Under the pieces are notes generated by a model. It was not told the origin of the DNA, did not search any database, and worked only from the letters and a program-made list of their open reading frames with translations. Shown here in pieces: positions 11,701 through 55,525 of a DNA stretch of 64,000 bases; position 1 is the first letter of the stretch; every line of letters begins with the position of its first letter. Both the position numbers and the translations under genes were made by a program. Origin of the DNA: Lingula anatina (taxonomy: Eukaryota; Brachiopoda; Lingulata; Lingulida; Lingulidae); the NCBI RefSeq assembly GCF_001039355.2, contig NW_019774480.1, forward strand, positions 340,976 through 404,975, in the 5' to 3' direction.

Positions 11701-13553
11701 CAGTTGCAGCATTAAAATTTAAAATAAATAGCAATCTGAAAGAAGAATTTTGCATTATTATTATTAAATGATGATAGGAATTTTGGATTAAGATATTAGT
11801 TAAATACTGAGTAGTGATATTGTCAGTCAATTTATGTAGAATCTGATAATATCATTGAAAATACTGATTGAATTCTTGGCCTTGCACTGGGCAGTTTCAC
11901 ATTTGTGCCAAGTGCTTTTTTTTTGTACTCCATTGTACAGTGGTAAAAGTTCTTCAATTGCCATGAAAGTTTTTAATCAGATTCTGTATGGTGCCGCTAT
12001 CTGCTGGTGCTATCGGCAACGAATTAGTTTGCCTTTGTTTCTGAGTGAATCTACCGTCTAAAATCACTATTTCTGAAAATATGTGCGTTTTGCTGAGGGT
12101 AGGCTAGGCAGTACACGGCAAACTTTTTAGTACGTGTGTACAACAGAATTTTTTTTAAAACTCTAGCGATATTTGGTCAGGAGTTGCTTGAAGCATAGCA
12201 CAGCGTTGCTGTCTATCGGCATCAGGCCGTTAGTTTGTCAATTATCACGAATTACCCACGAATCGCGAACCCATTCATTTTCCTATGGCAATCTAGCAAC
12301 TCATTAAAAGTGCACGCATGCGCAGTGGGATAAGCGTGACGTCATGCAGTGCATTTCTGGGGATGTACAGCAAAGAAATGATGGGCCATGATCACTTTTG
12401 CACTTGTGAAACGTGAGCCCACTTTGTAGGGAAGGACAATAATATCTACCGTTAATAAACGTTTGACTTTTAAAAGAAAAAATCCCTTGATCACCAAATT
12501 ATTCCACGTCTAATCCCGTTAACAGGATTGCGATCTACTGGTAGCTTTTCCCAGGTTTTTGAGTTGTAAGTTTTAAGTTTTTGAATCAGTCTTGTGGTGG
12601 GAGTGGAGACATGTCAATTTCATTCGTAACGGTAAAACCAAATTAAAAACTCTAAAACAGGTTTATCGTTTATCGGTCCTAATTTTATCAGCGGTCATGG
12701 GAAGGACATACCAGGGGTACGTTAGTGAATGGGAAAATCGTTGACATTTTGAGGAAAGTATATTCGTTTGCTGTAAAAGGTTTAACACACGCCTTTAAGC
12801 ATCTATCAAAAAGCAGTGGCAGATAGTGTAGGGAACTTTACCAGTGGTACCGGCTACGTTAACCTGGCTCGCCGAAGACATCAGAAATACGATCAATGCC
12901 AAGGCCATAGCCTCGCTCTCGGGTTGAAATTGGAAACCAATATGTGTGCGCTACGAAATTGAAAGAAAAAATGTTAATCTGATAATGTTACAATTAACGG
13001 CTATAATTTCCGTTTTCGTTTCTATGGTTTTGGTGCTGAATATGGTTACGATAAATCATTTAATTGAATTGAAGATTCATCATAATCACCGTGTTGATCT
13101 CGTTCAAGAAATAAATTAATTAAACTGTAAACGGGTATATAAAGATCAACTTTAATTGGTGTGAAGCCCCCGAACTTTAGGCTTGTGTGCCTTCTTCGGG
13201 GAATAAAAACATGGCTTTATTTATTTATTTATTTATTTATTACATGTAGTTCTTGAAGACGACACACCAGCCTAAAGCTCAGGCGCTTTCATTTATAGTT
13301 GATCTTAATAGTTGCGTTTTCAGTCTTATTTACTTATAATTCTAGAGATGCACACATACTTTGAAATGCACCAAAACACAAAAAATTACGTTGAAGAATT
13401 TTAGATACATAAACTAAGTCTTGGGTTAATTATCTAAGGATAAGGCCTACACCAGATTCAAAAAGAGACAATGGAAAATCATTTATATTTAAACATAATA
13501 AGATAAATAACAGTTACTTACCTTGTCGGAAGGTGAAAAATATGTAAGCGAAG
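8739..13553. other. Presumed 5' flank or first intron of copy B
   Basis: No coding exon is assigned. Apart from the insertion at 11212-12362 it mirrors 1087-4817, with the same strong donor-like site at 13512-13517. In copy C the signal-peptide exon lies only about 650 bp upstream of PAN1. The matching sequence here diverges just before that exon (about 9270), so it is either elsewhere or lost. Confidence 0.5.
11212..12362. mobile_element. Non-autonomous DNA transposon insertion (about 1.15 kb)
   Basis: Present in the second tandem block and absent from the first, where GCGGATGTTC runs straight into CAGCAAAG at about 3611-3628. The ends are imperfect inverted repeats: CCAGAAATGCGCAGCAT at the left against the complement reading CCAGAAATGCACTGCAT at the right. 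Flanks ATGTTCA and ATGTACA resemble a short target duplication, possibly 8 bp as for hAT elements. No transposase frame is visible inside. Confidence 0.65.
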
Positions 13554-14061
13554 CAATGCTTTGCCAAAATGAGTCCAAATTAGCGAACACGCAGATTACT
13601 GTTTTGATTTTCAGGTTTCTATTCTTTGGAACCTTCCACCCCCCATAAACGAGGCTAGAAACCAATACCTTTATATCCCCACGGTCACGTCGTGAGAAAG
13701 TAAACATGATCCTAAATAACACATTAAGAACAAGAACCCGTTTGCATTAATATTTGTTTCAACATTTGTTGGATTTTTTAAACAAATGTTTATTTTATTC
13801 TGCTTCCATGTAACGGAGGAAGCGCTTGGTTTGGCTTGCAACTTGTTTTCAAGGAAGTTAGTTTTTACGTTTAGCAACGTGCATCCGGTTGTCTTTATTG
13901 TACCTTATCTATTTGTATCAGTTAAACATCCGCAGTTCCGGATGGTACAAATGTAAACGAGGCTATATTAATTAATGCAGACGCAGCCTCTACCTGAAGC
14001 ACTCATCAATAGCCTCGTTCCTGAAAGGTCTCCAAGAGGTCACCTGATAACAAGGAAAGTC

Positions 14062-14285
14062 CTGGGCTCCGTATCTCGAAAGGTTCGCTATGTTGCGCAC
14101 GTGTGCAAGTGTCTCAATTCCATAACCGATTCTATTTCGAGATACAGGACCATGGAATCGAGACGCTTTCGCACGTGCGCAAGTGTCTCGATTCCATAAC
14201 CGATTCTTTCGAGATACGGGGCCATGGAATCGAGGCGCTTGCGCACGTGCGCAACATAGCGAACCTTTCGAGATACGGAGCCCAG
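14062..14285. mobile_element. 224-bp compound palindrome
   Basis: The outer arms are complementary over about 45 bases: CTGGGCTCCGTATCTCGAAA at the left, and its complement ends the element. Inside are two further inverted units built from GCGCAAGTGTCTCGATTCCAT and CCATGGAATCGAG. The whole can fold as nested hairpins. This looks like a foldback or MITE element and explains the open frames seen here on both strands. Confidence 0.75.
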
Positions 14286-14849
14286 ATCTGAAAGACGCGT
14301 ATTGATTTTAATAGAGCTGTTGTTTGAAGAAACCTTTTTATTCGCAATAGTTTAAATCTTATACATAGCACACAAGGATTATTGGAATATACAGCAGTCT
14401 ATTTATATACATGTATAGAGTAAGTCAAAATGCATTTCAGACTATTTGTCAAAAATTATCCTTTACAGTTCATTGAAATTGTACGTAACATTACGTATAA
14501 TAATTTTGATATAAAATGATCATCTTTAATTGCGTCCATAATTTCATCTCAAATATCATTATAATATATTTTCTTTAAATCTAAACAAAATGCTTCACTG
14601 TTGTGGCCCTATACATGTGTACACCACGCGGAGAAATAAATAGTACTTTATTCATCCGTTTAGTCAAAGTTGTGAGAACGCTCTGTACCATACCATATAT
14701 ACTCACCTGTTTTACAATTGTTTTCAATAGGATATGTACAATAACCATATATTCAAAATCGGACAGTCAAGAAGATTGGCATCGTTAATGCATACACACT
14801 GTATTTCGTAACCGTACTGAATAGGTACTTGTAATAAATACATATGGTC

Positions 14850-14853
<4 letters not shown>

Positions 14854-14905
<52 letters not shown>
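14854..14905. repeat. (TA)n microsatellite
   Basis: Perfect TA repeat of about 26 units in the spacer. Confidence 0.9.
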
Positions 14906-14907
<2 letters not shown>

Positions 14908-15390
14908 CACGCACTGTAAGTTGCTTGACGCATCACAAACGTGTAATGCCTTAAAAGAAGCAATTTGAGTAGAAAACAAAGTTTTTGCTTAACAATGGAA
15001 TTCATACATGTTAAAGATACATATGCTAAACTAAACACAGGCATTTGGTCGGGCTTCGTTGCAAAAATTTGACTTCATCTATAACTTAAACAAAACTCTT
15101 TCCAATCTTCTATCTCACTAATTATATTAACTAAATGTGCTCTCCAATAAAAGATAAAAACATTGATCTCTTTAAAATACACAAAATACTCTAACATAGA
15201 CTTAGTGCCTTGAATTGTTGTCAAATATTTACCTCAACTGTTTTTGTTATGCACGCAACGAAAATCAATGGCATTTTTTTTTATTCAATTCAGTTTGTGC
15301 GTATTCTGTTTCTTTTTCCATCTAGCATTTGTGTTATCGGAGGAATTTCTATTTTGTCTTGCTGTTGCAAATGCAATGTATGCAGTGTAT

Positions 15391-15396
15391 TTTATT
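15391..15396 (-). promoter_or_regulatory. Candidate polyadenylation signal of copy C
   Basis: AATAAA on the minus strand, about 135 bases past the stop codon of the PAN-CUB gene copy C. Confidence 0.45.
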
Positions 15397-15531
15397 CATA
15401 TCATGTATGCTCTTGATTAAGCTATGAAATATGGTGTTTTTTATGTAACTGTCCGAGAAAGCTTATATCGCTGTCCGTGAAACTATCCCTGTGGATCATT
15501 TGGACCCAGCCATCGTTCCCTAAAAACTAAA

Positions 15532-28027
<12,496 letters not shown>

Positions 28028-30935
28028 AATGAAACACAAGATGGGACGAACTGTCAAAAATCTGACGCACTGGAACATAGATGAGAAATTCAATTTAGGT
28101 ACAACATGCCCTGGCTTTTTTTTTACTTTACAAAATGGAAATGAAAAGGCGAACGAACAAGGAATAACAACTTTTTTCTTTATAGTTTTACTGGCAAACA
28201 AGATGAAAAAAACTTGTCAGATTTGTAGTCCATAGAGCTACAATTTCTTTTTTTTAAATGTTTACTCAAAAACACTGATAGATCTATCAACTAGACTTAA
28301 AAATACAAACAACAATTAAAAATATATGATATCTGAGTGCTAAGTTTGCCTAGCGACGACAAAAGCGAGAAAAAGACAACAAATCAACCCATGTAACCCC
28401 AACATCCTAGAATAAACCTGGAAGAAACATATATACTAAATACCACTAATAATATTCTATTAAACAAAAACCTGCGATTAGGCATGAAGAAAATTCGACA
28501 GAAGAAGAAAAACAAAATAAAGAAACGAACAAATAAATGATTAAACCCTGCTCACCTCTAGTTTAGCTCTCTTCCGTTGCATTTGAACAATTCGTTGCGA
28601 TTAATTGAGTGAGCTCCATTTATCTAACCACATCTGAGAAGACACAGGAATAGACAATGTCCTTAACCATACTTTTATTTATTTGCCCCGCAGCACAATT
28701 GAAATTCAAAGTGTATTTGGCAATGTATATATAAGTACAAATCACGCTCCCAGGCGAAGTAAATCGGCTGGAACAATTTCATGTGATGAACCCGCAAGTT
28801 TTCTTGACTTCCTTTATTTTTATCACCGAGGTCATTGCTGCAGTGTTGACATTGTACACACGCGCAGTGATTGAATACATAACCACGTGAGAAATGCGCA
28901 CGTGTGTTCCTAAACACAAAACTGTGGCAAGCAACTTTGAATGGGAGATGCTCCGTATATCCACAAACTGTCGTCAATAATTTAATATATGCTATTTAAC
29001 AAACAAACTTGGTTTTAATGAATGAGAGTTTCATTGATGTCGTTTATTCAGGCAAGCCCGCGTTTCTGTGAATGTTACCGTTAATTAACATAAAAGTGGC
29101 CGCAGAAGAAAAGATAGTTAAAAAACTGTCAACTGTTATGTATAATAGAGGTTATGGTCTGGTCTGAGCTTCAGAATTGACGCAAGACAGGTTGTTCATT
29201 ATTGAAAACTTCTTGATTGAACTACGTTAATTGAAGTTCACTGCGCTTGTCATTGTAAACATTTGCAGAGAACTCTGTTGAAAGGAAAAGGTATGCTTTC
29301 GTGGGTAGTCAAATTAATAATAAGTGAAGAAAATGTACATGAGAAAAAGTTGTGAAATAGTTGAAAAAAAAAAAAAAAAAAACCCTGTAGCTGCATATCT
29401 GTTTATCACTCCCATATAGGCCTACAATCTTCATCCGTCTACCTTCTAAATGTTTGACTTTAAAATATACATGTACACGTAGGCTACTAGGGGCCTTTAA
29501 ATGTAGCCTACAGGTAGGTTTTCCGTTATTCAAGTAAAAAATAACAATGAAATATTTTGAATCGTCAGGTATGACTTGTTGATCTCTTGGTTTATTTTTG
29601 GCTATAGGCTACTGGGGTAGCTTTACAAATCGATCATCAAATTAATTCCTCTGCACTTGCAGCGAAATGCATGAGGCTTGGCTTGGAGGGTCTCACTAGA
29701 CATTCACAAATATGCCAACTAGCTAATTCTGTATGCAATTTACTACTACAATTTATGTTTGGCACCGTGAATTAGATCACGGATAGATAGATCTAGATAG
29801 ATAGATCCTCACTAGGGACTCTGTTCTATTTTACAAGAGTGTACATCAAGTTAACAAGTGCATAACCCATAAATAAGAGAAATTCATGCCAGAAATGCAT
29901 AGAACTCGCGCCAAAGATAAAAATCGCTGGAAAAGCGATCAACTCGAACGTTTCACACACCTGCATAGGCGTAAATTATTAATGTTTTAGTGCGTGAAAG
30001 TCCGCCTTGGCAATGTATAGGGGGCCTATTCTTCTGTCACATATATTGAAATGAAAAATTAAATTTTAAGGGATCACTATTTATTAATGTAAGTAAGGGT
30101 CATGAGCTGTCTGTGTGGTGCGTGTTGGACGGTCCAAATTCGACCGCATTTTAAACAGAGAGGTCTGCAAAATGCTGATCGAACAGAGATAGGGCCTGTA
30201 CATAAGTTGAATTTAGGTCATACAATAATTAGCGTCATGGCAATCTTAAACGGTATTACATCCATAGATAGTGATCGAATTTCGAGCGTGTCGAAAGAAA
30301 AAAAAAGACATAAAAAGAAAACGTTTTTTTATTTGGTCGACGTTAATTTAACGCATGGAAGAACTTGGAAGGCTCAACGCCTCGTGATTGGCCAGTGAGC
30401 AAATCTTGGAAGAATCTTGGAAGGTTTTGAGGGACGCGATTGGCTGATTTTTGGGAGACTGATGCGTCCGCGGAGAGAGCAGAGACTCGAAAGCCTAATG
30501 AAGAGGAAAAGTAGGTCAGAAACAATCGGCCGATCGACTATGTTAAGATCTGACCTAAATCAATCATACGTAGCTACTTGATAACAAAATATGCTTGGAT
30601 TGTTATGTTTGTAAATTTTGCGCCAATCTAAAACACCACGGCCGTGACAACGTTACGATATATTTCGCAAAAATCTGAAGAGGTAATCATGTTTACCCTA
30701 GTAACTGGCGCGAATTTAAAGAGGCGCGATCAGACTCAGAGAAGGTTAATAATCACTTCCTGATGGTCATTTTCAGCTCTTTCAGGTCTCTCCCACGGGA
30801 CAATTTTTCCTGTTTTGAACCAAACTAAAGAAAATTCAGTACAATAAACTCTTTGTTAGTCTCTTTGCAATGGAAAGCGCGCCAATACGAGCAGTACAAG
30901 TTAAATTTTACTTGCAACCATTGTGTCTTTAAGTA
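28028..30935. other. Upstream region of copy C, no gene recognised
   Basis: Holds a donor-like site at 28551-28555 (a possible 5' untranslated exon of copy C), an 18-base A run near 29364-29382 and a short GATA repeat near 29790. At 30340-30480 is a patch with two CCAAT boxes on the minus strand and repeated TTGGAAG words, which looks more promoter-like than its surroundings. No convincing coding exon was found. Confidence 0.45.
30340..30480 (-). promoter_or_regulatory. CCAAT-containing, locally CpG-rich patch
   Basis: GATTGGCC and GATTGGCT (CCAAT on the minus strand) each follow CTTGGAAGG, about 60 bases apart, as if a short unit were duplicated. CG dinucleotides are frequent here against the AT-rich background. 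It could be the distal promoter of copy C, or belong to an unseen non-coding transcript. Speculative. Confidence 0.25.
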
Positions 30936-31008
30936 GCCCGGTTAGCTCAGTCGGTAGAGCATGGGACTCTTAATCCCAGGGTCGTGGGTTCGAGCCCCAC
31001 ATTGGGCG
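30936..31008 (+). tRNA. tRNA-Lys (CTT)
   Basis: A full 73-nt cloverleaf without intron. The acceptor stem GCCCGGT pairs with ATTGGGC (two G-U pairs), with G as the discriminator base. The D arm starts TAGCTCAGTCGG (A box). The anticodon loop is CTCTTAA with anticodon CTT at 30969-30971. The T arm contains GGGTTCGAGCC (B box). The sequence follows the strongly conserved animal tRNA-Lys(CTT) pattern and is probably functional, since no stem is broken. Confidence 0.97.
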
Positions 31009-31017
31009 AGTTACTTA

Positions 31018-31028
31018 TTTTCTTTTTT
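31018..31028 (+). terminator. Pol III terminator of tRNA-Lys
   Basis: TTTTCTTTTTT starts 10 bases after the tRNA. Runs of four or more T end Pol III transcription. Confidence 0.8.
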
Positions 31029-31171
31029 CTTCCCTATGAACTTTAACAGTTAACTTTTAATGTTAGATTTGTTATTTTACGTTACATAATATGTCTAAAA
31101 CTTATTTGCATGTAACTGCCAATGAACATCCTTATTTAAGACACTGTGATAAAGGAAAGTATACCTTCACA

Positions 31172-31365
31172 TTTGACTTTTAAGTTTAAGAAATTGCTGT
31201 GGATGTTCAATGATTTATTACTGAGTCAGACTCCTTACTGTTACCTTCGCAAGCAAGAGGGAGAAACGTTTGACTTTTCTGTTTAAGAAATTGCTGTGGA
31301 TGTTCAATGATTTATTACTGAGTCAGACTCCTTACTGTTACCTTCCCAAGCAAGAGGGAGAAAAT
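31172..31365. repeat. 97-bp tandem repeat, two copies
   Basis: 31172-31268 and 31269-31365 are near-identical (TTTGACTTTT ... GCAAGAGGGAGAAA). A third copy begins and breaks off (TTTTGACTTATAAATG). No coding meaning was seen. Confidence 0.85.
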
Positions 31366-33791
31366 TTTGACTTATAAATGATTTTTTTATTCAGTATATT
31401 GCTGTATAAATCAGACATGAAAGCATTTGGCTTACATTCACTCTATATTTGTGCTATCTCTCTCTCTATATATATATCACCACCATCAAAACAATAAAAA
31501 ACTTTCGAGCAAAAGGAAAGTACATGGACTTTTCTCTGAAACATTTCTTCTTGTTTCCAGTGCCTGTTACACTAGACAATCTCTTTATACAATACCCTTG
31601 AAACTATGTCAGAATTTTCATTGTTCTGAGTCCAATTTTTCACGCTAAAATTGCAGTATATTTCCATTTAATGCTATGTACAGCAAATAATGGTTATAAA
31701 GTTTGTGTAATTATGACTGTAATGAAAGCTAGACCTAAAGAATATCAAACCTCAGAGAAACACACTGCATTACACATCTAAACATAGAACTACAAGATTT
31801 AAACACTATTGCCTCTAGCTCTTACTCACAGATTTTAGAGAAAAATATACTGAACAAAATAAAAATAATAATAATGATGACAAAAATTGAATTACATAAA
31901 CTATCATAATAATAAAATTAATCACTTTTCTCGACATACACTGATAAACTTGCAGTGAGATGCGCATTATCAATAACTAATATTCAACACCTTTCAAAAA
32001 ATAACCATAAACAATTTTAAAGAAACATTGTGCACATTTATCAAAAAAAAAAAAAAATCCCCTTGAATTTTGTTCAGTATATTAGTAACAAAATTGATAA
32101 ATACATGTATTGCTTCATTCATGACTAAAGTTTAGTTAAAGATAACTGCATCACCAAAATCACGTTAGGGGTAGGGACCCAGGAAAGGGGGGGAGGAAAG
32201 AACATAAGCTTGACACTAGCCATAATTTCTAATTTGGTCATATTCTAGATATTATTTTAACTAACCTAGGGGAAATAAGTGTAATTTTTGGGGTCAGCCT
32301 TTTCAAAAACTATCTGCTCTCTTTGAGAAAACCCAGGTATAAGATGGCAACTTTCTTACTTTCATTAAAAAATAACTTTAAATTCATATCATATTTCTTG
32401 GTTTGTCAAGAAATACGTTAAATAGCAATATCAAAATAATTATATATCTCACTTAACAATTTCGATTTTTTTGCAACTTTAACAATTCCACTTCCAAAAT
32501 GGGGTATGTTTTAACAATGACATTACAATAACATGACGCAATATGAAATGCCTATAGCAATGAAATATTAATGATTATCAGATTTATAAATACATACCAG
32601 TAGAAACTGACATGAGTGGCAAAATATAGCATAATTCAATTAAGCAAAATAACATAAATTTAGCAAAATAACAATTTGTGCAGTAGATATGAATGCTATA
32701 GAGGGTTACTCTTTTCTTGCTAAAAACAAATGCTTCATCTAGCCAATTTTAATATTTTACTTTTAGCCCGTACAGTCAATAATAATCTGTAACAAATTTC
32801 AACAAAATTTTTTTAAAAACATAAAAATAACAAATATAAATAACATTTTTTGCAATTAATTGCATTCACTTCAAAACTTTCATATAAAAATTTCAGCTAA
32901 TAATTTTGTATTTAGTTTTCTCCTATGAGTGTTAACTTTAAAAAAAATGTATCAACATCGCAAAAAGGAATTCAATTTTATTGATGATTGAAGATACTTT
33001 TATCCTTCATGTTCTGTTGTTTTTGATATGATCAAAACAAGAATGACTTCCTGGTTGTCATTTTTACTGAACAATCTAAAATTTAAATTCTCACGACTTC
33101 AAAATGAAAGCTGTATCTATCGTAAGATAGTCAACAGTCATGAACAAAAGCACAACTCTACAAAGCCTTATAGCCATATAGACATACCATACATAATACT
33201 TGAATTAACATGACCAGTTCACTTAAAGCTAAATACAAGTAAATAGGATTTTTTGCATGTTACAATTGTGAAGCAATAATAAACATTTACAAATTAATAC
33301 ACATGTATTCAGCAAAGTCTGTCAATAAAGTAATGGAGCCATCCTGTTTAAGAGCACTAATTGTTGACATCAATGAAAAGTCCATCAAATCTTTTACAAT
33401 CATAACAAAAACCATTCAAAACAAGCACCTTGAGAGCGGCAACTGTTATATCTTTGTATAAACCTGGTCAGCAATTAACCCTCCTGTATATTTTACATCC
33501 AATACAACTTCCTGCTCGAGTATTATTCAACCCAATATTACTACATCATCTACCTCATTAATCAAAGTCCCTGTTCAAGAGTGGTTCAACCCATACATTT
33601 AATTCAAACAAAATTTCAGCAAGTTCCTGTGAATTGATGGTCAAACCCACACATTATCTCAATTATTTCCCATGATCTGCCTTCTGTAAGTGCTGATTGA
33701 CTGCAGTCCTATGATTACTGAAGCATAAGTGTCTACAAGGAACCTTGGCAGCATCTGCCATCTTCTCTAATGCTGCCCCCTGGTGAGGGTT
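31366..33791. other. AT-rich interval, includes PCCA 3' untranslated region
   Basis: No coding exon or known repeat recognised. Its right part should be the 3' untranslated region of PCCA. ATTAAA on the minus strand (33598-33603) and AATAAA (32977-32982) are possible polyadenylation signals. Confidence 0.5.
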
Positions 33792-53922
<20,131 letters not shown>

Positions 53923-55525
53923 GTTTACAAGGGTAATCTCGCGTGAAGATGCGAGAGGAAATAGTTCACACAATTATATAAAATATTTATTCTAGAATAG
54001 ATTTGTTTATTAGCATAAACTAGCTTAAAGAAATCTTAATTATCACATGGAATGTATGTACTCTATAAAAAGACAAATGATTTGTAATAAAGAAATTGGT
54101 GAAATATTACATATTCATGCGTGGGTATGAACTACTTTTACGTAGGTCACTTGTTTACTTCCTAAAAAATTGAGCTACTGCTTATCAAACAAGAAACCAA
54201 TGGTAATTGCAAGCAAGAGAGACCAAAAGAAAGCTGATAAGGACTGGAAAGTCTGCAGTAAGTCTCTTGCCATTTTAATTCTTTTAGGAGCTAAACATGG
54301 AAATAATGAACCCGGAATATGAAAATGGCGGTAGCCATATTGGATTTCTTCACAATGCATCTCAGACTGTTTCCTACATTTTAATTTACGATCATTCGCT
54401 ATATGACAACCTCTGTCATATTTTGACAGATGTGCTGGTTGTATACATGCAACATAAAAAGAGCATACAAACGAAAGGTAGTGCTCTGCATCACTTGTTT
54501 TTCTACCGGCGTCTTTTTTCATTTAGTGCTGACATTCAGGAATTGAAATAAGGGGGGTTTCCATTAATATTTAGTATGAATTATTTTCAACTACAGAACC
54601 TTAATATATCCGGCTCATATCACACCTGAGTAACATATCAGCTTATCAAATGCAGAATAAATTGGCTTTCAGCCCAACCCCTTTCTGCAAAACCAAAACG
54701 GCTGGTAACTTTCATTTTCTTATCTGAAATCCAATGGAGGTAGATGATATAGAAATTTTACTTCTTGAAGTGTATGTGTAGGTGATTATTGTGCATGACT
54801 TAATTGTCCTGTGTTATGTTAACTTTTTAAATAGATCAACAAATTACAATGCTAATCACTGGTAAAGTTTGTCTAAATGAATTCTGCCTCACGTGGCCTA
54901 ACTTCAAGTGTTAATTTATTCTCCATCATTCTGTACACCTAGGCCAGATAAAAACTGACATGAGAACAGTATGAACAATCCAACACACTAGCTGAGACAT
55001 TTTTCCAGGGCTCTTCACATGAGACCCATAGATATCCTGAGTGTGGATAAAAATAGAAGCTGATATTTCAGCATTCATGAATAATATATTTGTCAGTATT
55101 TACAGAGTCATTTCAGGATACTTTTAAGAATGTGAAGGACAAAACAAACAGCCAGACCGACCTTGGAATTGTAATTCAGATTGCTTATTGTTTCAGATTG
55201 TCACTGACTGGCGAAGAAGAGTTTAATATACTACTGAGTGTCATTTTGATTTTAGTCTAGCTAAATGTTCACTCACTCACTCATTCACTCACACATGCTT
55301 GTTATTGTTCAGCTAGCCAACATATTGTGTTTTTATTGTCACATATTGTTGAAGTTCTATGCATTTTTGCCAGATTGCTGCATGTAAAACATGGATTTGC
55401 TATTGTGTGAAACCTTGAATTACCCAGCCAAATATACAGTTTCAGGGTGCCACAGATAGATACATAGAAGCTACAGTAGAATACACACACGCACAGTGTC
55501 TCAAACAACATTAACAGTGGCAGAC
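53923..55525. promoter_or_regulatory. Divergent intergenic interval between PCCA and the USP9X-like gene
   Basis: Both neighbours are transcribed outward, so promoters for each should lie here. A TCTCGCG word lies about 15 bases upstream of the PCCA start, similar to a promoter motif common in animal housekeeping genes. The 5' untranslated region of the USP9X-like gene should end at 55525. No TATA box was assigned. Confidence 0.4.
54175..54273 (-). CDS. Candidate 32-residue membrane micropeptide
   Basis: ATG to TAG frame starting MARDLLQTFQSLS, followed by a hydrophobic stretch (AFFWSLLLAITIGFLF) and DKQ. The layout is a charged amino end, one membrane helix and a short polar end. It lies about 250 bases upstream of PCCA on the same strand. 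A longer upstream in-frame ATG exists. There is no family match that I trust; it could be a chance frame. Confidence 0.2.
   Translation of the reverse strand: MARDLLQTFQSLSAFFWSLLLAITIGFLFDKQ

Larger units (their letters stand above)
7587..13553. repeat. Tandem block copy 2
   Basis: Second copy of the block at 1-4817. It carries the PAN and CUB1a exons of copy B and their 5' flank. After 13553 the sequence becomes unique, while copy 1 ends at an N. The size difference is mostly the insertion at 11212-12362 and longer poly-T and TATAA tracts. Confidence 0.9.
13554..15390. other. Unique spacer between copies B and C
   Basis: No gene recognised. It contains a 224-bp palindromic element (14062-14285), a (TA)n tract and otherwise AT-rich sequence downstream of the copy C stop codon. 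Confidence 0.6.

Noticed and set aside
13489-13722. Minus-strand frame ending at a strong donor, possible first exon of copy B
   Set aside because: Its phase at the donor is 0 while PAN1 needs 1, and the phase-1 frame has no start codon. Kept only as a possible untranslated exon.
54297-54551. 84-codon plus-strand frame before the USP9X-like gene
   Set aside because: No domain, signal peptide or splice context; overlaps another chance frame on the opposite strand.
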